The translations under genes and the position numbers were made by a program. Source: Paracoccus sp. SCSIO 75233 (GTDB lineage: Bacteria > Pseudomonadota > Alphaproteobacteria > Rhodobacterales > Rhodobacteraceae). Taken from it: a stretch of 64,000 bases of DNA. Below, piece after piece: positions 44,901 to 53,650 of this stretch. A model generated the notes under the pieces. That model made no database searches. It saw only the letters and a list, made by a program, of their open reading frames with translations, and was not told the DNA's origin. Numbering within the stretch: position 1 is the first letter of the stretch; the number at the start of each line of letters is the position of its first letter. The stretch spans positions 1,178,001 to 1,242,000 of the forward strand of contig NZ_CP115757.1 in the NCBI RefSeq assembly GCF_027912675.1. Direction: 5' to 3'.

Positions 44901-45260
44901 TCAGCGCGGCGGCGGACGCCAGCCTTCGGTATCCCAGCGGCGCGCGACGACGCTCAGATCATCCATGAGCCCGCGCAATTCCAGCCCGCGCGGGGTCAGG
45001 GAATAAGTCACCTGCGGCGGGATCGTCGCAGCCTGTTCGCGCAGGATCAGCCCGGCGGTTTCCAGCATCCGCAACCGCTCCGTCAGCACCTTGGTCGAAA
45101 TCCCCGGCACCAGTTTCTGCAGCGCGCCGAATCGCTGCGGCCCGTTCTGCGACAGCACCCAAAGCAGATAGCTGGTCCATTGCCCGGAAATCACCCTGAG
45201 CAGCCGGTCCACCGGACAGGCAGGCATATTTTTTTCGCGCAGGGCCAGATCAGCTTTCAC
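44901..45260 (-). CDS. HxlR-family transcriptional regulator
   Basis: The 119-residue protein has CPVDRLLRVISGQWTSYLLW, then FGALQKLVPGISTKVLTERL and the winged-helix Arg-rich C-terminus, the layout of HxlR regulators. Cys15 occupies the redox-sensing N-terminal position conserved in that family. It is divergent from a flavodoxin-like quinone reductase gene, and a perfect 15-bp palindrome separates them. It most likely represses that gene until electrophile or oxidative stress. Confidence 0.9.
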   Translation of the reverse strand: MKADLALREKNMPACPVDRLLRVISGQWTSYLLWVLSQNGPQRFGALQKLVPGISTKVLTERLRMLETAGLILREQAATIPPQVTYSLTPRGLELRGLMDDLSVVARRWDTEGWRPPPR

Positions 45261-45277
45261 AGCAAATCTCTCGCTCG

Positions 45278-45292
45278 GGTAAGTTACTTACC
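45278..45292. promoter_or_regulatory. Palindromic HxlR operator
   Basis: GGTAAGTTACTTACC is a perfect 7-bp inverted repeat around a central T, in the 103-bp gap between divergent hxlR and the flavodoxin gene. GTAAGT/ACTTAC half sites are typical of HxlR-family boxes. Its position could repress both promoters. Confidence 0.75.
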
Positions 45293-45363
45293 AAAAGGTG
45301 CCTGCTTTTCTTTTGAAAGTAAAGACCTCAGCTTGCCACCATCGACAGCATGAGGAACCTGAC

Positions 45364-45954
45364 ATGACCACTATCGCAATCATCTATTACAGCGGCTACG
45401 GCCATACCGCGAAACTCGCCGATGCCGTGACCGAGGGCGTACGCGCCAGCGGTGCCAGCCCGGTCGTCATCCGCATTCCGGAGGACGGTGTCATCACCGA
45501 CGCCGACTGGACGGTTATCGAGGCCGCCGATGCGCTGATCTACGGCAGCCCGACCTATATGGGCAATGTGGCGTGGCAGTTTAAGCGCTTCGCCGATGCC
45601 AGCTCGAAGCTGTGGGCGCAGCAGGCGCTGGCGGGGCGGGTCGCGGGCGGGTTCACCGTCTCGGCCAGCACGGTCGGCGACAAGGGTGAGACGATGTCCT
45701 GGCTGATCACTTTCGCGCAGCAGCATGGCCAGCTTTGGGTCGGCCCCGGCCAGATGCCCAGCAATACGCTGGCCAACACGCCCGCCGATGTGAACTGGAC
45801 CGGGTTTTCGACCGGGCTGATGGGAATCGCGCGTTCTGACTCCACCCCGGATGAAGGCCCCTACCCGGGCGATCTGGAGGCCGGGCGGCAATATGGGCAG
45901 CGGATCGCCCGGATCGCCGCGCGTCACGCCGGGGCGGCGCGCGAGGCCGCCTGA
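45364..45954 (+). CDS. WrbA-like flavodoxin / NAD(P)H:quinone oxidoreductase
   Basis: The 196-residue FMN-binding flavodoxin-fold protein has the phosphate loop YYSGYGHTAKLADAV, IYGSPTYMGNVAWQFKRFAD and VAGGFTVSAST. WrbA-type enzymes reduce quinones by two electrons, protecting from redox cycling. ATG 45364 has GAGGAA upstream. The divergent HxlR regulator and the shared operator match known quinone-responsive modules. Confidence 0.88.
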   Translation: MTTIAIIYYSGYGHTAKLADAVTEGVRASGASPVVIRIPEDGVITDADWTVIEAADALIYGSPTYMGNVAWQFKRFADASSKLWAQQALAGRVAGGFTVSASTVGDKGETMSWLITFAQQHGQLWVGPGQMPSNTLANTPADVNWTGFSTGLMGIARSDSTPDEGPYPGDLEAGRQYGQRIARIAARHAGAAREAA

Positions 45955-45966
45955 TCGCCGCCGTCC

Positions 45967-45998
45967 GCGCCCGGCGACAAGCCCTTGCCGCCGGGCGC
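45967..45998 (+). terminator. Hairpin after the flavodoxin gene
   Basis: GCGCCCGGCG and CGCCGGGCGC are perfectly complementary (10 bp, 12-nt loop), 12 bp past the stop. No T run follows, so termination may be Rho-assisted. Confidence 0.5.
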
Positions 45999-46022
45999 AA
46001 ACCCCGCTATCTCCGCTCTGTT

Positions 46023-46106
46023 GCCCGAGTGGCGGAATGGTAGACGCAGCGGATTCAAAATCCGCCGGAGCAATCCATGCCGGTTCGAGTCCGGCCTCGG
46101 GTACCA
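46023..46106 (+). tRNA. tRNA-Leu (CAA anticodon)
   Basis: An 84-nt class II tRNA: acceptor GCCCGAG/CTCGGGT, anticodon stem GCGGA/TCCGC with loop TTCAAAA (anticodon CAA), a long variable arm, T arm with TTCGAGT, and encoded CCA. Confidence 0.97.
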
Positions 46107-46130
46107 GCGCGGCGCGTTGAGGGATGAAGC

Positions 46131-46481
46131 ATGACGAGACGCGCAGGAACGGGCATCGTGGCGCTGATAGCGACATTGCCGCTGCTTGGCTGTGGCGACC
46201 GCAGCGGCGATTATCCCGCGCTGCTGCCGACCGATCAGGTGCTTGCCGAACCCTCCATCCCCGGACATGCGCAGATTGCCGCGAACAGCCCCGATCAGGT
46301 GGTTGCCGATCTGGAAACGGCGGGTGCCGCGCTTGCGGTGTCTTCGGCGGAGGTCACAGCGAATACGCCCGTCGCGGATGCTGCATTGAACTCCCGCGCA
46401 GAAACGCTGCGACAACGGGCTGCGGCGTTGCGCCGTGCCGCGACCGCCTGTGCCGATCTGCCCGACGCACCGGGCTGCTAG
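46131..46481 (+). CDS. Small lipoprotein, unknown function
   Basis: The 116-residue protein starts with a lipoprotein signal (MTRRAGTGIVALIATLPLLG, then C; lipobox LLGC). A Pro/Asp spacer, Ala-rich helical residues (VADLETAGAALAVSSAEV) and a short C-terminal pair of Cys in CADLPDAPGC follow. No family is recognised. It begins 25 bp after tRNA-Leu and shares its stop codon area (CTAG, 4-bp overlap) with the convergent NTF2-like gene. Confidence 0.72.
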   Translation: MTRRAGTGIVALIATLPLLGCGDRSGDYPALLPTDQVLAEPSIPGHAQIAANSPDQVVADLETAGAALAVSSAEVTANTPVADAALNSRAETLRQRAAALRRAATACADLPDAPGC

Positions 46482-46963
46482 CCCCGCCGGACGGGTGCCG
46501 GCCAGCCGGGTGCTTCATCCAGCGCCGGAGCCAAGCTTTCGCCGCCGCTTGAACCTGTCGTCCGCAGCAGCATCTCCTGCAGTTTCGCGGTGTCGGACAG
46601 GATCAGAAGCCGCGTGACCTTGCCCCATTTGATGGTCACGACATGAACACCGGCGGTTGTCGTTTCGACATCATCCGACGCCCGGTTGCTCTCAAACCAT
46701 TCAACCACGGCAATCGTGTTCCACGGCCCGCCAGCGACGTCGATGCGCTGCGGGTCGAATTCCAGCCTCGGCAGCAACCGGAACAGCCGCGCATACCATT
46801 CGGCGGTCTGCTCAGGACTGATCCGGCGGCCTGCCAGCGCATGATCGCCGATGAACACATGCTCGAATTCCGGCGCGAGCCCGGCCAGAAACGGTGCGGC
46901 GTCCCCCTTGTTGATGGCTGCGAAAAGATCGCGGATACGGCGGCGGACAAAGCCATGATACAT
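46478..46963 (-). CDS. NTF2-like (SnoaL) fold protein
   Basis: The 161-residue protein has a cone-shaped NTF2 fold pattern: an N-terminal helix (VRRRIRDLFAAINKGD), PEFEHVFIGDHALAGRRISP, WYARLFRLLPRLEFD and strands such as IAVVEWFES and TTTAGVHVVTIKWGKV. Nuclear-transport-factor-2-like proteins include isomerases, cyclases and non-enzymatic modules, and the function cannot be deduced. The C-terminal 25 residues are a Ser/Pro-rich extension. Confidence 0.7.
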   Translation of the reverse strand: MYHGFVRRRIRDLFAAINKGDAAPFLAGLAPEFEHVFIGDHALAGRRISPEQTAEWYARLFRLLPRLEFDPQRIDVAGGPWNTIAVVEWFESNRASDDVETTTAGVHVVTIKWGKVTRLLILSDTAKLQEMLLRTTGSSGGESLAPALDEAPGWPAPVRRG

Positions 46964-47074
46964 GATGCACCTGTTAAAAGAACCAAGCTCATTCCCAGAC
47001 TGACCCCAAAGGATGACCGGCGTAAGAACCGCCTGTTGCGACGGCGGATTTGCGCCGGTTTTCCCTTGTCTGGC

Positions 47075-47102
47075 AAAAAGAAACGGGGGCGCTGGCCCCC
47101 GT
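47075..47102 (-). terminator. Terminator downstream of the DctM-type gene
   Basis: ACGGGGGC / GCCCCCGT form an 8-bp stem with a 4-nt loop. TTTCTTTTT follows on the minus strand, 8 bp past the TRAP stop at 47110. Confidence 0.85.
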
Positions 47103-47109
47103 CCTGATC

Positions 47110-49188
47110 TTAGTTGGCAAGCCCCGGCGGCGGTCCGCTGAGCGGGTCAAGAGAACCGCTTGGGGACGGCTCGACCGCTGCGTCCCCGCCAGCAGGTGCA
47201 CCGAAATCCGGCGGGCCGCCAAGGTCACCGAGGCCGCCGAGACCGTTATCCGCCGCAGGCGCCTCGCCCCCCGGTGCCGCATCGGTGCCGAATGGTGCGC
47301 CGCCCAAGCTGCCGAACCCGCCGAGGGAGCCGAAGCCGCCCTGATCGCCGCCCGTACCCATCGGGACGGTGAAATCGACATTCTCGACATTCACCGGCGC
47401 GCCCTTGTAGTGCATGACCAGCCCCGGGAACAGGATCACGATCCCGATCATCAGGATCTGGATGAACACGAAGGGCACCGCGCCCCAGTAGATCTGGCCG
47501 GAGGTGATCCCGGCAATGGGTTTGCCGGTGATCCGGTCCTGATACGCCTCGCGCGGCGCGACGCTGCGCAGATAGAACAGCGCGAAGCCGAAGGGCGGGT
47601 GCATGAAGCTGGTCTGCATGTTCACGCCCAGAATGACCCCGAACCAGATCAGATCGATCCCGAGGCTTTCCGCCGCAGGCGCCAGCAGCGGCACGATGAT
47701 GAAGGCCAGTTCGAAGAAATCGAGGAAGAAGGCGAGGAAAAACACCATGATCGAGACCACGATCAGGAATCCGTATTCGCCACCGGGCAGCGAGGTCAGC
47801 AGATGTTCGACCCAGATATGCCCGTTGACCCCGTAGAAGGTCAGCGAAAACACCCGCGCCCCGATCAGGATGAACATCACGAAGCTGGCGAGCCGGGTGG
47901 TGGAGGCGAGAGCCTGCCGGATCACGTCATAGTTCAGCCGCCCTTTCATCGCCGACAGCACGAGCGCGCCGACAGCGCCCATTGCGCCCCCCTCTGTCGG
48001 GGTGGCCCAGCCGAGGAAGATCGTCCCCAGCACGAAGAAGACCAGCGCCAGCGGCGGGACCAGCACGATAATGACCTTCTGGGTCAGTTTCGACAGCAGC
48101 CCGACATGATGCTCCTCCCGTGGGGTGAAGTCGATCACGCGGCCAAGGACGCGCATGAAGGCGGAGAAGATCAGGAACGCCACCACGGCGGCGGCAAAGA
48201 TCGCAATGATCAGAACCCCCACGCGCGGGTTCGTGCTGAGGCTGGTGACAAAGCTGGAATTGATGATGACATTCATCCCCAGCCAGGCAATCGCCGCCGC
48301 GACCAGTGCTGCCGCGACCTTGACCAGAAAACGCCAGCCCTCCTTGTCGAACATCGCGACGAGGAACAGGAACCCGACCGCCGCCGCCGCGCCGAGGATA
48401 TCGGCATTATTGCCCTGCGTCGGATAGAGGAAGTAATGCGCCGCGAAGGCCACCCCGACCGCGATTGCCACCACGACCAGCAGCGACAGAACACCGGAGC
48501 CGAGCGTCCGCGCCTCCTTCGGAAGCGCCGGGACGGATTGCGGGCGGATGATCGACATCACGAAGACATAGCTGAGATAAATGCCGGTCAGCACCAGACC
48601 GGGGATCAGCGCGCCCTTATACATGTCACCGACCGAACGGCCGAGCTGGTCGGCCATGACGATCAGCACCAGCGACGGCGGAATGATCTGGGCCAGCGTG
48701 CCGGAGGCGGCAATCACGCCGGTCGCCACGCGCCGGTCATAGCCGTATCGCAGCATGATCGGCAGTGAGATCAGCCCCATGGCGATAACCGATGCCGCGA
48801 CGACGCCCGTGGTCGCGGCCAGCAGCGCGCCGACGATGATCACCGCATAGGCGAGGCCGCCGCGCACCGGCCCGAAAAGCTGGCCGATCGTGTCCAGCAG
48901 ATCTTCGGCCATGCCGGATTTCTCCAGCAAAATCCCCATGAAGGTGAAGAATGGAATTGCCAGTAATGTCTCGTTCGACAACACCCCCCACAACCTGTCC
49001 GGCATGGTGCCGAGCAGGTTCCAGTCGAGATAGATCGACGACGAAAGCGGCGCGAGTTCGACGCCGATGACGAAGAACAACAGCCCGTTTGCGGCCAGCG
49101 CAAAGGCCACCGGATAACCGAACAGCAGAAACAGGATCAGCGAGGCGAACATGATCGGCGCCATGTTCTGCGCAATAAGCTCCATCAT
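47110..49188 (-). CDS. dctM: TRAP transporter large permease (DctM) with Gly/Pro-rich tail
   Basis: The 692-residue inner-membrane protein carries typical DctM segments: ATTGVVAASVIAMGLISLPI, GTLAQIIPPSLVLIVMADQL and GWATPTEGGAMGAVGALVLSA. It is longer than the usual 430 residues because of an extra membrane insert (about 225-400) and an approximately 85-residue low-complexity tail of Gly, Ala and Pro (GGFGSLGGFGSLGGAPFG onward). The large insert occurs in the long-DctM group of unknown or mannitol/chloroaromatic-type substrate; the tail is odd. It is the second gene after dctQ (4-bp overlap). Confidence 0.9.
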   Translation of the reverse strand: MMELIAQNMAPIMFASLILFLLFGYPVAFALAANGLLFFVIGVELAPLSSSIYLDWNLLGTMPDRLWGVLSNETLLAIPFFTFMGILLEKSGMAEDLLDTIGQLFGPVRGGLAYAVIIVGALLAATTGVVAASVIAMGLISLPIMLRYGYDRRVATGVIAASGTLAQIIPPSLVLIVMADQLGRSVGDMYKGALIPGLVLTGIYLSYVFVMSIIRPQSVPALPKEARTLGSGVLSLLVVVAIAVGVAFAAHYFLYPTQGNNADILGAAAAVGFLFLVAMFDKEGWRFLVKVAAALVAAAIAWLGMNVIINSSFVTSLSTNPRVGVLIIAIFAAAVVAFLIFSAFMRVLGRVIDFTPREEHHVGLLSKLTQKVIIVLVPPLALVFFVLGTIFLGWATPTEGGAMGAVGALVLSAMKGRLNYDVIRQALASTTRLASFVMFILIGARVFSLTFYGVNGHIWVEHLLTSLPGGEYGFLIVVSIMVFFLAFFLDFFELAFIIVPLLAPAAESLGIDLIWFGVILGVNMQTSFMHPPFGFALFYLRSVAPREAYQDRITGKPIAGITSGQIYWGAVPFVFIQILMIGIVILFPGLVMHYKGAPVNVENVDFTVPMGTGGDQGGFGSLGGFGSLGGAPFGTDAAPGGEAPAADNGLGGLGDLGGPPDFGAPAGGDAAVEPSPSGSLDPLSGPPPGLAN

Positions 49189-49844
49189 GCGCGGCTCCCC
49201 CGGTCGCGGTTATGGTCGTCGGGCTCGTCGATAGTCAGATCGGTGATCGCATGATCCGGGTTGGCAAATCCCGCCCCGGCCTGCAGATCGGGGTCGATTT
49301 CCAGCGGCGCATGCGCGCTGCCGAGCTTGTGGGGATCGTCGATCAGCCCGCGCATAACGGCGATTTTCTTGATGATCTCCGAAATCGCCTGAAAGAACAG
49401 CAGGATGAACCCGAAGAGCAGCAGCGCCTTGGCCGGCCACAGGATCAGCCCGCCGGCACTGGCCGAGCCCTCGCCGCGTTCAAAGGATTTGATGGCGTAG
49501 GGGAACAGGAAATACAGCATCACCAGCGTAAATGGCAGCAGGAAGAACACATGTCCGATCAGGTCGATCCAGTGCTGCCGCCTGCGCGACCACATCCCAT
49601 AAATCAGGTCGATGCGGATATGTTCGTTCTCCAGCAGCGTATAGGCCGCAGCCCCCAGAAACGCCGCCCCGTAGAGATACCATTGCAGCTCCAGCCACAT
49701 ATTCGACGAGGTGCTGAACACCTTGCGGACAATCGCATTGCCCGCGCTGACCAGAACCGCCAGAAGGATCAGCCAGGACACGGCCTTGCCGATCCCGGTA
49801 TTGATGCGGTCTATGCCGCGCGCAAGGGCCAGCAGGCCACCCAT
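49185..49844 (-). CDS. dctQ: TRAP transporter small permease (DctQ)
   Basis: The 219-residue protein has four transmembrane helices (about 15-40, 55-72, 95-115, 135-160) with the DctQ landmarks FSTSSNMWLELQWYLYGAAF and LLENEHIRIDLI. A soluble C-terminal tail (DPHKLGSAHAPLEIDPDLQA) is longer than usual. ATG 49844 has GGGAGG upstream. The stop overlaps dctM. No binding protein gene (dctP) is adjacent: upstream is the divergent opp operon and downstream a terminator. Confidence 0.88.
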   Translation of the reverse strand: MGGLLALARGIDRINTGIGKAVSWLILLAVLVSAGNAIVRKVFSTSSNMWLELQWYLYGAAFLGAAAYTLLENEHIRIDLIYGMWSRRRQHWIDLIGHVFFLLPFTLVMLYFLFPYAIKSFERGEGSASAGGLILWPAKALLLFGFILLFFQAISEIIKKIAVMRGLIDDPHKLGSAHAPLEIDPDLQAGAGFANPDHAITDLTIDEPDDHNRDRGSRA

Positions 49845-50088
49845 ACTCACACCTCCCTGCTTCGCGCCTCGTTGGTATGGACGCAAAGATTGACAGTATT
49901 GCCTTGTAGCGTGCGCCGGGGGCCGTTCAACCCCACTTCGTGCGAATAGCTTATACTTGCGTGGATTTCGCTGCGCGCATCTGACGCTGGGTCAAGGGCA
50001 GGTGAAAACCCTTGCCAGAGGATCAAATTGCAATAACCTTGTTACATTCCGGCGTCGTGTCTGATGCCTTGAAATCAATGGAGAAACC
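49845..50088. other. Divergent promoter region between dctQ and oppA
   Basis: 244 bp with no gene. The oppA-proximal half is AT-rich (AATTGCAATAACCTTGTTACAT). It must contain both promoters; no operator was identified. Confidence 0.4.
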
Positions 50089-51693
50089 ATGAAAAAACTC
50101 CTTATGACCAGTGCTTTCGCACTTATCCTGAGCGCCCCGGCCATTGCCGTGACGGTCGCCGACGGGGATGAGCTGGCGGAGAATCAGGAATATCGTTTCT
50201 GGCTTCTGGACGCGATCAAGACCACCGATCCGCAGAAGAACACCGATGTCGAGGGTTCAGATATTCTGCGTCAGATCTTCGAAGGGCTGATGAATGAGGA
50301 TGGCACCGGCGCAATGGTGCCGGGCGTGGCGACCGATTACACCGTGTCCGACGACGGGCTGACCTACACGTTCAACCTGCGCCCGGAGGCCAAATGGTCG
50401 AATGGTGCGCCGGTGACGGCGGCGGATTTCGTCTATGGCTGGCAGCGCGCGGCGGACCCGGCGACGGCGTCGCAATATGCGTGGTTCATCGAGCTGATGA
50501 ATGTGGTCAACGCCTCTGAAATCGTGGCGGGCGATGTGCCCCCGGATCAGCTTGGCGCGACCGCCATCGACGACAACACGCTTGAGGTCAAACTGACCAA
50601 GCCGACGCCCTATTTTGTCAAGATGCTCAGCCATCCGACCACCTTCCCGGTGCTGAAATCCGTGGTCGAGGAACATGGCGACAACTGGACGGAGCCGGGC
50701 AATCTGGTCAGCAACGGTGCCTTCGTGCTGACCAGCCACAATCTCGGCGTGGACATCACGATGGAGAAGAACCCCGAATACTGGGACGCCGATAATGTCA
50801 TCATGGAGAAGCTGACCGGCATCACCGTGAACGACCAGAACATCGCCCTGACCCGGTACGAGGCGGGCGAGCTTGACCGGATGGATATTCCCGCAGGCCA
50901 GTATCCGCGGCTGAAGGAAGAGCGCCCGGACGAGGCGATCTCGATCCCCTATTCCTGCTCCTACACCTATCTGATCAATATGTCCGACAAGGGCCGCGAG
51001 GAGCTGAAGGATCCGAATATCCGCCGCGCCCTCGCCCTTGGGCTGAACCGCGACATTATCGTCGATCAGGTTTTGCAGGGCGGTCAGCGCCCGTCCTATA
51101 ACTGGACCCAGTGGGCCATCGAAGGCTTCGAGATGCCGGAGATCGAAATGGCCGGCATGACGCAGGAGGACCGCACGGCAGAGGCCAAGCGCCTGCTGGA
51201 AGAGGCCGGATATACCCCGGACAACCCGCTGGAACTGACGCTGAACTACAACACCTCCGAAGATCACAAGAAGATTGCGGTCGTGGCGCAGCAGCTTTGG
51301 AAACCGCTCGGCGTCAATCTGACGCTGAACAATATGGAATGGAAGGTTCACACCGACCGCATGCAGAACCAGGATTTCGAACTGGCCCGCTATGCGTGGT
51401 GCGCCGATTATAACGAGGCCTCGACCTTCCTCGATTACTTCCGCTCCACCGGCTCGAATTATGGCGAGTTCAACAATGCGGAATATGACGCGCTGCTGGA
51501 CGAGGCCGTGACCTCGGACAACCCGAACGAGCAATACACCGCCGCCGAACAGATCCTGGCCGCGGAACTGCCGCTGATCCCGATCTATCACTATGCCAAT
51601 GTCGACCTCATCAAACCCTATGTGAAGGGCGTCGCGTTGGAGAACGTGATGAACAGCTGGTACGGCAAGGATATGTATATCACCGCGCATTGA
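50089..51693 (+). CDS. oppA: Oligopeptide ABC transporter periplasmic binding protein
   Basis: The 534-residue precursor has a signal peptide (MKKLLMTSAFALILSAPAIA) and an SBP_bac_5 fold with DPQKNTDVEGSDILRQIFEG, LTYTFNLRPEAKWSNGAPVT, and QWAIEGFEMPEIEM. It delivers peptides to the OppBCDF transporter. It is the first and, by the intercistronic hairpins, probably the most abundant product of the operon. Confidence 0.93.
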   Translation: MKKLLMTSAFALILSAPAIAVTVADGDELAENQEYRFWLLDAIKTTDPQKNTDVEGSDILRQIFEGLMNEDGTGAMVPGVATDYTVSDDGLTYTFNLRPEAKWSNGAPVTAADFVYGWQRAADPATASQYAWFIELMNVVNASEIVAGDVPPDQLGATAIDDNTLEVKLTKPTPYFVKMLSHPTTFPVLKSVVEEHGDNWTEPGNLVSNGAFVLTSHNLGVDITMEKNPEYWDADNVIMEKLTGITVNDQNIALTRYEAGELDRMDIPAGQYPRLKEERPDEAISIPYSCSYTYLINMSDKGREELKDPNIRRALALGLNRDIIVDQVLQGGQRPSYNWTQWAIEGFEMPEIEMAGMTQEDRTAEAKRLLEEAGYTPDNPLELTLNYNTSEDHKKIAVVAQQLWKPLGVNLTLNNMEWKVHTDRMQNQDFELARYAWCADYNEASTFLDYFRSTGSNYGEFNNAEYDALLDEAVTSDNPNEQYTAAEQILAAELPLIPIYHYANVDLIKPYVKGVALENVMNSWYGKDMYITAH

Positions 51694-51707
51694 TGCCGTA
51701 ACCTCAT

Positions 51708-51756
51708 CTGCCGGGGCGGGTTTCCGTTCCGGCAGCCGGGCGGTATCGCGCCGCCC
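51708..51756 (+). promoter_or_regulatory. Tandem intercistronic hairpins between oppA and oppB
   Basis: Two stem-loops follow oppA: CTGCCGG/CCGGCAG (51708-51735) and GGGCGG/CCGCCC (51738-51756). Neither has a T run. Such structures after a binding-protein gene usually raise its mRNA level over the permease genes. Confidence 0.6.
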
Positions 51757-51791
51757 CTGTCATCCTCACGGCACCTCACCGGAACCAGAGT

Positions 51792-52715
51792 ATGTTCGGA
51801 TTTATCCTCAGACGGCTGGCAGTGGCGATTCCGACGCTGCTGTTGCTGATCGTTTTTTCATTCATGCTGATGCATGCCGCCCCCGGCGGGCCATTCACCC
51901 AGGAACGTGAAGTCCCGGCACAGGTGCTGGCCAATCTTCAGGAAAAATACGGGCTCGATGATCCGTTGTGGAAGCAGATCGTCGACTATGTCTGGGGGAT
52001 CGTCCGGCATTTCGATTTCGGCCCCAGCTTCGTCTATCCCGACCGCACGGTGAACGAGATCATCGCGGCCGGTTTCCCGGTCACGCTGACTTATGGCTTG
52101 CTGTCCTTCATCCTCGCCGTGGTGGTCGGTGTCTCGCTTGGTGCCGCCGCCGCGATCCGGCAGAACACATGGCTGGATTATCTGGCCGTCGGCATCTCCA
52201 TCGGCGCGCAGGTGCTGCCGAATTTCGTCATGGCGCCGATTCTGGTGCTGATCTTCACGCTCAGCCTCGGCTGGTTGCCCGGCGGGGGGTGGAATTTCAA
52301 CGATCCGCTGTACTGGATCATGCCGGTGATCGCGCTTGGCACGTCCTACATGGCCTCGATCGCGCGGATCACCCGCTCCTCGATGCTGGAGGTGCTGAGT
52401 TCGAACCACATCCGCACCGCCCGCGCCAAGGGCCTGCCGGAGGGGCGCGTGATCCGCAAACACGCGCTGAAACCCGCACTGTTGCCGGTGATCTCCTATC
52501 TCGGCCCGGCTTTCGTCTCGATGATTACCGGATCGGTTGTGATCGACATGTATTTCTCCACAGGCGGGATCGGCAAAAGCTTCGTCGATTCCGCGCTGAA
52601 CCGGGATTACGCCGTGATGATGGGCGTCACGATCCTTGTCGGTGCGCTGACCATATTGTTCAGCCTTATTGTCGATATCCTCTATGCGTGGATCGACCCG
52701 AAGATCAGGTATTGA
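51792..52715 (+). CDS. oppB: Oligopeptide ABC transporter permease
   Basis: A 307-residue inner-membrane subunit with six helices and the OppB/DppB signatures MFGFILRRLAVAIPTLLLLI, TLTYGLLSFILAVVVGVSLG and the EAA-loop TARAKGLPEGRVIRKHALKP, which contacts the ATPases. It pairs with OppC. Confidence 0.95.
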   Translation: MFGFILRRLAVAIPTLLLLIVFSFMLMHAAPGGPFTQEREVPAQVLANLQEKYGLDDPLWKQIVDYVWGIVRHFDFGPSFVYPDRTVNEIIAAGFPVTLTYGLLSFILAVVVGVSLGAAAAIRQNTWLDYLAVGISIGAQVLPNFVMAPILVLIFTLSLGWLPGGGWNFNDPLYWIMPVIALGTSYMASIARITRSSMLEVLSSNHIRTARAKGLPEGRVIRKHALKPALLPVISYLGPAFVSMITGSVVIDMYFSTGGIGKSFVDSALNRDYAVMMGVTILVGALTILFSLIVDILYAWIDPKIRY

Positions 52716-52719
52716 TGAC

Positions 52720-53649
52720 ATGACCATGATCGAACACGATAAAATCAAAACCATGTCCGAACGCATGGCGGCGGAAGAGGTCAGGGGCCGCAGCCCCTGG
52801 GCCGATGCCCGCAAGCGTTTCTTTAAGAACCGCGCGGCCATGGTCGCACTGATCGTGCTGGTGCTGGTGGTGCTGTTCGCGATCTTCGGGCAGGCATTCG
52901 CGCAATGGGACTACGAATCCATCGACTTCATGGTGATGGGCTCCGCCGCCACGCAAGGCATGCCCTCGCTTGAGAACGGGCATTATTTCGGCACCGACGA
53001 TCTGGGCCGCGATATCTTCGCCCGCACCGTCATGGGCACCCGGATCTCGCTGATGGTCGGCACGGTCGGCGCATTGGTCGCGGTCATCGTCGGCACGCTT
53101 TACGGCGCGACCTCCGGCTATATCGGCGGGCGCACCGATCAGGTGATGATGCGGATCGTCGATATCCTGCTGTCGATCCCCTATATGTTCGTCCTCATCC
53201 TGCTGCTGGTCATTTTCGGCCGGCGGCTGGAGATGCTGTTTCTCGGCATCGGGCTGATTTCATGGCTGGAGATGTCGCGCATCGTGCGCGGCCAGACCCT
53301 GACCCTGAAGAACCGCGAATTTATCGAAGCCGCGCGGGCCACCGGCGTCTCCAGCCCGAAGATCATCCTGCGCCATATCGTGCCGAACCTGCTTGGCGTG
53401 GTTGCGGTTTATGCAACGCTTCTGGTGCCGCTGATGATCCTGACGGAGAGCTTTATCTCCTTCCTCGGCCTCGGCGTGCAGGAACCCTTGACCTCATGGG
53501 GCGCGCTGATCTCCGAAGGGGCGGGAACCATGCGCTACGGCACGATCTGGCAGCTGGGCTTCCCGCTGGGCTTCTTCTGCATCACGCTTTTCGCGCTGTT
53601 CTTCATCGGCGACGGTCTGCGCGACGCCCTCGACCCGAAGGACCGCTGA
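52720..53649 (+). CDS. oppC: Oligopeptide ABC transporter permease
   Basis: This 309-residue subunit has the OppC cytosolic N-terminus, a first helix (MVALIVLVLVVLFAIFGQAF), the periplasmic loop GTDDLGRDIFARTVMGTRIS and the EAA-loop EAARATGVSSPKIILRHIVP. ATG 52720 is 4 bp after the oppB stop; the alternative ATG 52726 is in frame. Confidence 0.94.
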   Translation: MTMIEHDKIKTMSERMAAEEVRGRSPWADARKRFFKNRAAMVALIVLVLVVLFAIFGQAFAQWDYESIDFMVMGSAATQGMPSLENGHYFGTDDLGRDIFARTVMGTRISLMVGTVGALVAVIVGTLYGATSGYIGGRTDQVMMRIVDILLSIPYMFVLILLLVIFGRRLEMLFLGIGLISWLEMSRIVRGQTLTLKNREFIEAARATGVSSPKIILRHIVPNLLGVVAVYATLLVPLMILTESFISFLGLGVQEPLTSWGALISEGAGTMRYGTIWQLGFPLGFFCITLFALFFIGDGLRDALDPKDR

Positions 53650-53650
53650 G

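Noticed and set aside
46023..46130. tRNA-Leu as an integration site
   Set aside because: A host-like lipoprotein gene follows at once and no att-like duplication was found.
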